From positions 1 through 10,012 of the forward strand of contig JAHIPN010000089.1 in assembly GCA_018894595.1 (NCBI GenBank): 10,012 bases of DNA, read 5' to 3'. Within the stretch, counting starts at the first letter, position 1. Each line of letters starts with the position of its first letter. The translations under genes were made by a program, and so were the position numbers. Below the pieces are notes generated by a model. The model was not told the DNA's origin. It saw only the letters and a list, made by a program, of their open reading frames with translations, and ran no database searches. The stretch comes from a bacterium. Its GTDB lineage: Bacteria > Atribacterota > JS1 > SB-45 > 34-128. Positions 5,679 to 10,012 of this stretch are shown here, in pieces.

Positions 5679-6908
5679 CTAAGTTTCATTAGATTTTCTT
5701 ATTATATACCACGGTTTTACCGGTTTAGCCATTTTCATTCTGATAATTTGTTTGGCATGGGGAGCAACTTCTATCTCTTCCCCATCTTCGTCCCACATTT
5801 TCTCGATTTTCTGGATAAAAAAGTCATCATCTGGACCAAATATTTCAATTTCGTCTCCTGTAAATATCCTGTTTTTCTGTTCTATAGTAGCTATCTGATT
5901 GTCTGCGTCATAATCAAGTATCAATCCGGCAAAATCGTAAGTTTTGATATAAGCACTGCTATCATACCTTTGTTCCTCGCCGCCTGGTTTAGCAAAGTAA
6001 AATCCGGTTGTAAAATATCTATGACTCACTTTTTTTATCTCATCTAACCATTTTTTATCACAAAAATATTCCTTCGGTTTTGAAAAATAACTATCAATAA
6101 GATGCCGATAAGCCTTGACCACGGCAGCTACATAATACGAACTCTTCATTCTCCCTTCAATCTTAAAAACGGAAATTCCTGCTTCTATCAATGAAGGAAG
6201 GTGCTCTATCATACATAAGTCTTTGGAATTAAAAAAATAAGCTCCCTTCTCATCCTCATATACCGGAAAATATTCCCCCGGCCTTGTCTCTTCCATAAGA
6301 TAATATCTCCATCTGCAGGAATGGGCACAATCTCCTCTATTGGCATCCCGACTTACCATATAATTACTTAACAGGCATCTACCCGAATAGGATATACACA
6401 TAGCTCCATGTATAAATGTTTCAATTTTTATATCAGGAGAAGATTTTTTTATTATTTCTTTTATCTCCTCCAGGGATAATTCTCTAGCTAAAATTATTCT
6501 TCTAACCCCCTGCTCATACCAGAAATTCACTGCCGCATAATTAGTAGTACTGGCCTGGGTGCTTAAATGAACCTCCATCTCCGGGATAATATTCTTAACT
6601 ATCTTAAGCACTCCCGGATCGGAAATTATTAGGGCATCTAAATCCAGTTCCTTTAATTTAGCCACATATTCGGGTAATCCCACTAAATCTTCATTGTGGG
6701 GTATTATATTAAGAGTCAGATAAACCCTCTTCTCTCTATCATGCGCAAACTTTATTCCTTCTGCTAATTGCTTTAGAGTAAAGTTTTTTGCTCCTGCTCT
6801 TAATCCAAAATTCTCGCCGCCTAAATATACTGCATCAGCCCCGTAAATAACCGCGATCTTTAATTTTTCTAAATTACCAGCTGGGGCCAATAACTCCGGT
6901 TTCTTCAT
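5679..6908 (-). CDS. trhP: U32 family protein, probable tRNA 5-hydroxyuridine synthesis protein TrhP
   Basis: The 409-residue protein starts with KKPELLAPAGNLEKL and carries the full U32 signature E-x-F-x2-G-A-M-C-x4-G-x-C-x-L-S (163-181). Four cysteines, C171, C178, C194 and C198, in the spacing known for this family should hold an Fe-S cluster. Once called peptidases, U32 proteins such as E. coli TrhP (YegQ) and B. subtilis YrrO act in prephenate-dependent hydroxylation of U34 in tRNA. RlhA, which modifies 23S rRNA, is a longer relative. The size, GDCAHSCRW and FKIEGRMKSSYYVA, with a C-terminal beta-rich tail (about 320-405), favour TrhP over RlhA. The ATG has GAGGAG seven bases upstream. 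No partner U32 gene (YrrN type) is adjacent. Subfamily is inferred; U32 membership is near certain. Confidence 0.88.
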   Translation of the reverse strand: MKKPELLAPAGNLEKLKIAVIYGADAVYLGGENFGLRAGAKNFTLKQLAEGIKFAHDREKRVYLTLNIIPHNEDLVGLPEYVAKLKELDLDALIISDPGVLKIVKNIIPEMEVHLSTQASTTNYAAVNFWYEQGVRRIILARELSLEEIKEIIKKSSPDIKIETFIHGAMCISYSGRCLLSNYMVSRDANRGDCAHSCRWRYYLMEETRPGEYFPVYEDEKGAYFFNSKDLCMIEHLPSLIEAGISVFKIEGRMKSSYYVAAVVKAYRHLIDSYFSKPKEYFCDKKWLDEIKKVSHRYFTTGFYFAKPGGEEQRYDSSAYIKTYDFAGLILDYDADNQIATIEQKNRIFTGDEIEIFGPDDDFFIQKIEKMWDEDGEEIEVAPHAKQIIRMKMAKPVKPWYIIRKSNET

Positions 6909-6981
6909 CTTTTATCTCCTCTTAATTGAAGTAATTTTCCAATTTCTTTATCATTTTGCTTTTAAATTTTAAAAAATATAC

Positions 6982-7011
6982 TATAATAATAACACAATTT
7001 TAATCAGTTAA
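6982..7011. promoter_or_regulatory. divergent promoter region of the U32 and Nif3-family genes
   Basis: On the minus strand, TTAACT (7006-7011) and TATTAT (6983-6988) are 17 bp apart, a plausible promoter for the U32 gene. On the plus strand, TATAAT (6982-6987) is a perfect -10 box for the Nif3 gene, although its -35 partner is weak (TTGCTT, 20 bp away). The two -10 boxes occupy almost the same bases, so polymerase could open only one direction at a time. Confidence 0.4.
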
Positions 7012-7039
7012 CCTAATATAGGCCGGGGAGGACAGAAAA

Positions 7040-8131
7040 ATGAAGGTAAAAAATCTTTTAAATAATTTAGATAAAATTGCCCCTTTTTTCTTACAGGAAA
7101 GTTTTGATAATAGTGGTATTCAATTTGCCGACCTTGATGCCCCTATAACAAAAATATTACTATCCTTAGATGTAACTCAGGGTGTCTTGAATGAGGCTAT
7201 AGAAAAAAAGGCAAATTTAATTATTGCCCACCATCCCCTTCTCTTTTCTCCTTTAAAGCAAATTACTAAACAGAAAAATCCCCTGCTCTATCAGGTCATC
7301 ACCGGTCAAATCAATCTTATGGCAATGCATACCAACTACGACCTTGCCGAAGGCGGGTTAAATGATTATGTAGCTAATTTATTAGGGATAAAAAAAATTT
7401 CTCCTCTACAAAGCAGTTCAGAAAAAATTTTTAAATTTGCTGTCTATGTTCCTGCTCAGCATGCAGATAAGATTAGCCAGGCAATCTTTAAGGCGGGAGC
7501 AGGAAAAATTGGCAAGTACACCGAAACATCTTTTAATATTACTGGAAAAGGAACTTTTAAACCCATGGAAGGAACCAATCCATTTATCGGAAAAATAGGA
7601 AAAAGAGAAGAAGTTCAGGAAATAAAAATTGAAACTGTGGTAGCAGAAAGAGATTTAGATTCAGTTGTACAGGCTATGAAAGATAACCATCCCTACGAAG
7701 AACCAGCTTATGATGTATATGAACTTAAAACAAAATCATCATATGGGATAGGTATATTCGGAGAGATAGATAGGGAAGTAGAAATTTCTAAATTCTCCCT
7801 GGAAGTGAAAAATCGGCTCCGGGCCCGCTATGTAAGACTTATTAAATCTAATGAGCAAAAGATAAAAAGAGTCGCTCTTTGCACAGGGTCAGGAGGCTCT
7901 CTCTTAGAACAAGTCAATAATAAAGATGCTGACTTATACATAACCGGAGACATCGCTTATCATACTGCCCTTCGAGCTAAAGAATTGGGACTGAACGTTT
8001 TGGATGTTGAACATTTCGATACCGAAAAATTCTTTGTTGAGGCTCTTTATGAGCAATTGATAAAATTTGGAATTCCTAAAGATATTTTGATTAAAAGTAA
8101 AAAAATGGAATCGCCGTATAAATTACTGTAA
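7040..8131 (+). CDS. Nif3/DUF34 family dinuclear metal-centre protein with PII-like insert (YqfO type)
   Basis: The 363-residue protein belongs to the Nif3-like family, often labelled GTP cyclohydrolase 1 type 2 homologue, whose true reaction is not settled. All five expected metal ligands are in place by analogy with E. coli YbgI: H64 and H65 (AHHPLLF), D101 (HTNYDLAEGG), and H325 and E329 (VEHFDTEKFF). Residues about 130-235 form the extra CutA1/PII-like domain found in the longer YqfO type, marked by VAERDLDSVVQAM and HPYEEPAYDVYEL. This makes it the usual ~370-residue form. GGAGG lies eight bases before the ATG. It is divergent from the U32 gene. A degenerate GAGTAAT-like run and palindromic repeats follow the stop directly. 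Likely a soluble ring-forming protein; metal identity cannot be told. Confidence 0.92.
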   Translation: MKVKNLLNNLDKIAPFFLQESFDNSGIQFADLDAPITKILLSLDVTQGVLNEAIEKKANLIIAHHPLLFSPLKQITKQKNPLLYQVITGQINLMAMHTNYDLAEGGLNDYVANLLGIKKISPLQSSSEKIFKFAVYVPAQHADKISQAIFKAGAGKIGKYTETSFNITGKGTFKPMEGTNPFIGKIGKREEVQEIKIETVVAERDLDSVVQAMKDNHPYEEPAYDVYELKTKSSYGIGIFGEIDREVEISKFSLEVKNRLRARYVRLIKSNEQKIKRVALCTGSGGSLLEQVNNKDADLYITGDIAYHTALRAKELGLNVLDVEHFDTEKFFVEALYEQLIKFGIPKDILIKSKKMESPYKLL

Positions 8132-8155
8132 TGAGTGATGAGTAATAAGTAATAT

Positions 8156-8179
8156 GTAGGGGTTCGATTCATCGAACCC
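8156..8179. repeat. palindromic element 1 (GTAG + GGGTTCGA-TTCA-TCGAACCC)
   Basis: A perfect 8-bp stem with a TTCA loop at 8160-8179, preceded by GTAG. It is the first of a family of short palindromes between here and 9840 that share GTAGGGG or CCCCTAC edges but have different stems. It begins 25 bp after the Nif3 stop, just after a degenerate GAGTGATGAGTAATAAGTAA run. Confidence 0.7.
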
Positions 8180-8194
8180 GCTGAAAAAAATTAA

Positions 8195-8228
8195 CAAAAT
8201 ACTCGGGTCGGATAAATCCGACCCCTAC
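8195..8228. repeat. palindromic element 2, first of two identical 34-bp copies
   Basis: The core GGGTCGGATAAATCCGACCC (8205-8224) is a 9-bp perfect palindrome around AA, followed by CTAC. The whole 34 bp, with the leader CAAAATACTC, is repeated without change at 8860-8893. Same orientation in both. Confidence 0.8.
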
Positions 8229-8260
8229 CTCTCATACTAAAAGCCTAATCAGGGATAAAG

Positions 8261-8283
8261 TAGGGGCGTATTGCTATACGCCC
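8261..8283. repeat. palindromic element 3 (GGGCGTAT-TGCT-ATACGCCC)
   Basis: A perfect 8-bp stem at 8264-8283, preceded by TAG to make TAGGGGCGTAT. It is the closest relative of the element at 9816-9840. A weaker CCCTG/CAGGG pair (8292-8296 and 8317-8321) lies just downstream and may be another, decayed member. Confidence 0.7.
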
Positions 8284-8340
8284 ACAGGAAACCCTGCTTA
8301 GTAGATGCTCACTTAACAGGGCAAACAAAAAACAATAAAA

Positions 8341-8370
8341 TAGGAAGGGCACAATTCATAGTGCCCCTAC
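8341..8370. repeat. palindromic element 4 (GGGCAC-AATTCATA-GTGCCC + CTAC)
   Basis: A 6-bp stem (8347-8352 with 8361-8366) around an eight-base loop that contains ATTCAT, as in element 1. It is preceded by TAGGAA and followed by CTAC, which fits the family frame. It ends 57 bp before the PPC gene. Confidence 0.65.
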
Positions 8371-8427
8371 ACCTCACTAACGACTAATTTAAATGACAGA
8401 TTAATAAAAAAACGGGAGGAATAAGAT

Positions 8428-8847
8428 ATGAAATTTAAAAAATTTGGGAACAAATGGATAGTAAGAATCGATAAAGGAGAAGAAGTTATCCAAACCATAA
8501 AAAGGGTATGTGAAGATAATAAAATAAAATTAGGCTCACTTAGTGGAATTGGAGCTACCGATAGAGTAACCGTCGGACTTTTTAACACTAAGAGTAAACA
8601 ATATCAATCCCAGGAATTAATTGGAGACTACGAAATTACCAATTTATCTGGAAATATCTCCACCATGAATGGAGAAATATATCTTCATCTGCATATTGGT
8701 TTATCCGATTCTAAATATAATGCCTACGGAGGACACTTAACTTCTGCCGTTATTAGCGGAACTGGTGAAATTATAATTGAGGAAATTGATGGAGAAATAG
8801 AAAGAGAATTTAATGAAGAAGTAGGATTAAATCTCTTATTTAAATAA
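8428..8847 (+). CDS. PPC (DUF296) domain protein
   Basis: The 139-residue protein is a single PPC domain, the fold shared by bacterial DUF296 proteins and the C-terminal part of plant AT-hook proteins. LGSLSGIGATDRVTVG (35-50) is the usual first conserved block. YLHLHIGLSD (85-94) with GGHL (101-104) supplies the three histidines (H87, H89, H103) that bind a metal in prokaryotic members. VISGTGEIIIEEI (108-120) is the typical closing strand, and full length matches the family. GGGAGG lies eight bases before the ATG. The gene stands alone between palindromic elements on both sides. Bacterial members form trimers; their cellular role is unknown, so DNA binding should not be assumed. Confidence 0.9.
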   Translation: MKFKKFGNKWIVRIDKGEEVIQTIKRVCEDNKIKLGSLSGIGATDRVTVGLFNTKSKQYQSQELIGDYEITNLSGNISTMNGEIYLHLHIGLSDSKYNAYGGHLTSAVISGTGEIIIEEIDGEIEREFNEEVGLNLLFK

Positions 8848-8859
8848 AAAATAAATTAT

Positions 8860-8893
8860 CAAAATACTCGGGTCGGATAAATCCGACCCCTAC
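8860..8893. repeat. palindromic element 5, second identical 34-bp copy
   Basis: Identical to 8195-8228 over all 34 bases and in the same orientation, starting 12 bp after the PPC stop. The two copies therefore bracket the PPC gene as direct repeats. Confidence 0.8.
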
Positions 8894-8939
8894 ATAAAAA
8901 ACAATATAAAAAATTAAAAACGATTAACTAAAAAACTTT

Positions 8940-8963
8940 AGCACAGTAACGCCGTGCTGCTAC
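8940..8963. repeat. palindromic element 6 (AGCAC...GTGCT + GCTAC), imperfect
   Basis: AGCAC (8940-8944) pairs with GTGCT (8954-8958), with one mismatch inside before the stem continues. GCTAC follows at 8959-8963, echoing the CTAC tail of the family. It lies 42 bp from the 3' end of the nitroreductase gene. Less regular than the others. Confidence 0.45.
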
Positions 8964-9005
8964 AAGCTATAATTAAAGTTTGTCAAAGGACCGTCCTAAC
9001 AAAGT

Positions 9006-9518
9006 CTATGAAGTATATTTGTCGTAACAGATAATTTCTGATAAAGATTTTCTTCCCCTTTTATTTTCCAATTCTTTAGGATATCCTAAAGGCATGAGAG
9101 ATACAATTCGCACATCTTCTGGTACACCTAAAATTTCTTTAACTTGATCCTGATAGAAAGCACCTATCCAGCAGGTCCCCAATCCCAGGGAGGCTGCCTC
9201 TAAACTCATATGATCAAGGGCGATAGCCAAATCAATAGAGTAGCTATGCTCTCCACAAGTCATCACATAATCAGGATTAGTAGCACACCCGGCTATAACT
9301 ACCGGAGCCTCTCCTACAAATTCCTGGTTTTTACAAGCCGGAACTAATTTCTTTCTTAAATCCTTATCTTTAACTACAATAAATTTCCAGGATTGAGTAT
9401 TTTTAGCCGAAGGAGCTAATCTGCCGGCTTCCAAAATCTGCTGAAGTATTTCTTCTGGAATTTCTTTGTCCTGATAACTGCGCACGCTCTGCCTTTTTTT
9501 AATTGCTTCTAATACCAT
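9006..9518 (-). CDS. small FMN-dependent nitroreductase family protein
   Basis: The 170-residue protein fits the nitroreductase family, flavoproteins that pass electrons from NAD(P)H to nitro compounds, quinones or other acceptors and act as dimers in the cytoplasm. RQSVRSY (9-15) and APSAKNTQSWKF (35-46) are the FMN phosphate and isoalloxazine-binding blocks. GLGTCWIGAF (112-121) and MPLGYP (142-147) complete the core, and GRKSLSEIICYDKY is the usual C-terminal tail. AGGAGG lies seven bases before the ATG. A 36-codon ORF ends 22 bp upstream on the same strand, so the two may be co-transcribed. The physiological substrate cannot be told; short members of this type are common in anaerobes. Confidence 0.92.
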   Translation of the reverse strand: MVLEAIKKRQSVRSYQDKEIPEEILQQILEAGRLAPSAKNTQSWKFIVVKDKDLRKKLVPACKNQEFVGEAPVVIAGCATNPDYVMTCGEHSYSIDLAIALDHMSLEAASLGLGTCWIGAFYQDQVKEILGVPEDVRIVSLMPLGYPKELENKRGRKSLSEIICYDKYTS

Positions 9519-9540
9519 ACTGCTTCCTCCTCTTGAATTT

Positions 9541-9651
9541 TTAATCTAATTTTTTTAAATCTTCTGTTTCTAAAGAATCCTCTAGATTGTCTAATTCCTT
9601 TAATTCATCCTGTGCTTCAGAATTTTCCAAAATTTCTTTATCTTTTTTCAT
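9541..9651 (-). CDS. hypothetical 36-residue acidic protein upstream of the nitroreductase
   Basis: An ATG at 9651 preceded by AAGGAG (ten bases upstream) opens a 36-codon frame ending in TAA at 9543-9541. The product is highly charged and rich in Glu, Asp, Leu and Lys (MKKDKEILENSE at the start, LKKLD at the end). Leucines are spaced as in a short amphipathic helix or coiled coil. No cysteine, no signal peptide and no membrane segment is visible. It is 22 bp from the nitroreductase start, which has its own strong ribosome binding site, so a two-gene transcript is likely. I recognise no family. It could also be a leader-type ORF or a chance frame. Confidence 0.5.
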   Translation of the reverse strand: MKKDKEILENSEAQDELKELDNLEDSLETEDLKKLD

Positions 9652-9745
9652 CTTAGTTTTTCTCCTTTTTATTTATTGATAATTTTTCTTATCTTATTTT
9701 TATTCTCTTCATTTAAGAGAAGGGGGGAAAGAAATGTTTTCTATA

Positions 9746-9773
9746 ATTATAATACTTTTTATCATAATACCAA
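9746..9773 (-). promoter_or_regulatory. candidate promoter of the small ORF and nitroreductase unit
   Basis: On the minus strand, TTGGTA (9773-9768) and TATAAT (9751-9746) are 16 bp apart, which would give a leader of about 88 nt. That leader contains a 7-bp perfect hairpin (9703-9721, TTCTCTT/AAGAGAA) with no T tract. The region is very AT-rich, so a chance match is quite possible. Confidence 0.3.
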
Positions 9774-9815
9774 AATCTTTTATTCGGATATTCAAAAAAT
9801 ATTATTAAAAACTAA

Positions 9816-9840
9816 TAGGGGCGTATGCAATAGGCCCCTA
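9816..9840. repeat. palindromic element 7 (TAGGGGC...GCCCCTA)
   Basis: An 11-bp stem with one G-G mismatch and a GCA loop. TAGGGGCGTAT (9816-9826) is identical to the left arm of element 3 (8261-8271), while the right arm has changed to ATAGGCCCCTA. It lies between the candidate promoter of the nitroreductase unit and the gene at the right edge. Confidence 0.65.
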
Positions 9841-9879
9841 CCCAATATAATCTTATTCCACTAAAATATCCTTACAAAC

Positions 9880-10012
9880 TTATACCACTTCTATTTTATA
9901 AGAATTTTTTGAAATAATGTTATCTTTAATATCTCTCAGCTCCATCTCGATGGTATATGTTCCTCTTTCTGTTATATTTAGTTTCATAGATTCCTTTAAC
10001 ATCGGAGGATAA
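9880..10012 (-). CDS. C-terminal end of an unknown protein (partial)
   Basis: From the right edge a minus-strand frame of 43 codons runs to TAA at 9882-9880. It reads PPMLKESMKLNITERG, then TYTIEMELRDIKDN and ends YKIEVV. The alternating hydrophobic pattern, with a GTYTIEMEL-like strand, resembles the last beta-strands of an Ig-like or jelly-roll domain. Codon use is like that of the neighbouring genes. The beginning lies outside the window and no function can be assigned. Confidence 0.55.
   Translation of the reverse strand, partial: YPPMLKESMKLNITERGTYTIEMELRDIKDNIISKNSYKIEVV

Noticed and set aside
5648..5692. Plus-strand 14-residue frame with a good AAGGAAG ribosome binding site after the glycosylase gene (MQENLDDLIISKFH).
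   Set aside because: Too short, overlaps the 3' end of the U32 gene and has no sign of being kept; at most the start of a lost downstream gene.
5748..6047. Plus-strand 99-codon hydrophobic frame.
   Set aside because: Antisense to the well-conserved U32 C-terminal region; composition reflects the opposite strand.
8160..8366. CRISPR array or tandem terminators as an explanation for the run of hairpins after the Nif3 gene.
   Set aside because: The repeats are not identical units with regular spacers, no cas genes are near, and no hairpin is followed by a T tract.
8367..8588. Minus-strand 73-codon frame.
   Set aside because: Antisense to the PPC gene and begins in the intergenic repeats; no supporting signal.
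9676..9864. Plus-strand 62-codon frame starting with a hydrophobic stretch.
   Set aside because: TTG start without a ribosome binding site, runs through a palindromic element, and overlaps the candidate promoter and leader of the nitroreductase unit.

Overview
AT-rich bacterial DNA. The genes have strong AGGAGG-type ribosome binding sites, and the gene set (type 4 Fe-S uracil-DNA glycosylase, U32 Fe-S tRNA-hydroxylation family protein, Nif3/YqfO-like metalloprotein, PPC/DUF296 protein, small FMN nitroreductase) fits an anaerobic, possibly thermophilic, Firmicutes-like or candidate-phylum bacterium. The sequence alone does not fix the phylum.

Left part (1 to about 4740): accessory DNA, all genes on the minus strand. 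The left edge holds what looks like the 5' end of a group II intron whose body runs off the window. Upstream of it is a compact restriction-modification operon, read leftward: a large amino-methyltransferase (M1, 1610-3013), a BsaWI-like type II endonuclease (918-1604) and a second small amino-methyltransferase (M2, 243-928). M2 is broken by a one-base deletion in an A run. Next comes a 513-base gene-free stretch with a palindrome just upstream of M1, repeat copy A, and a cluster of REP-like hairpins inside a 16-bp inverted repeat. Then comes a Schlafen/AlbA_2-type ATP-binding protein gene (3527-4543). It has lost its N-terminal domain where its reading frame runs into repeat copy B, a second diverged copy of the same element, about 85% identical to A over 60 bp.

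Middle part (about 4800-8131): core genes. An isolated hairpin with 10-bp arms precedes a recognisable promoter and the uracil-DNA glycosylase gene (+). This converges on a U32 family gene (-, probable TrhP), which diverges from a full-length Nif3-family gene (+) through a 131-bp intergenic region where -10 boxes on the two strands overlap.

Right part (8132-10012): small genes separated by at least seven short palindromic elements with a shared frame (GTAGGGG or CCCCTAC edges) but different stem sequences, including two identical 34-bp copies. The genes are a PPC/DUF296 protein (+), a nitroreductase (-) behind an unannotated 36-codon acidic ORF with its own ribosome binding site (-), and the C-terminal end of an unknown protein at the right edge (-).

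No tRNA, rRNA or CRISPR array was seen. The most interesting signals are the methyltransferase frameshift inside an apparently intact restriction operon, the A/B repeat pair tied to the gene truncation, and the modular hairpin family.
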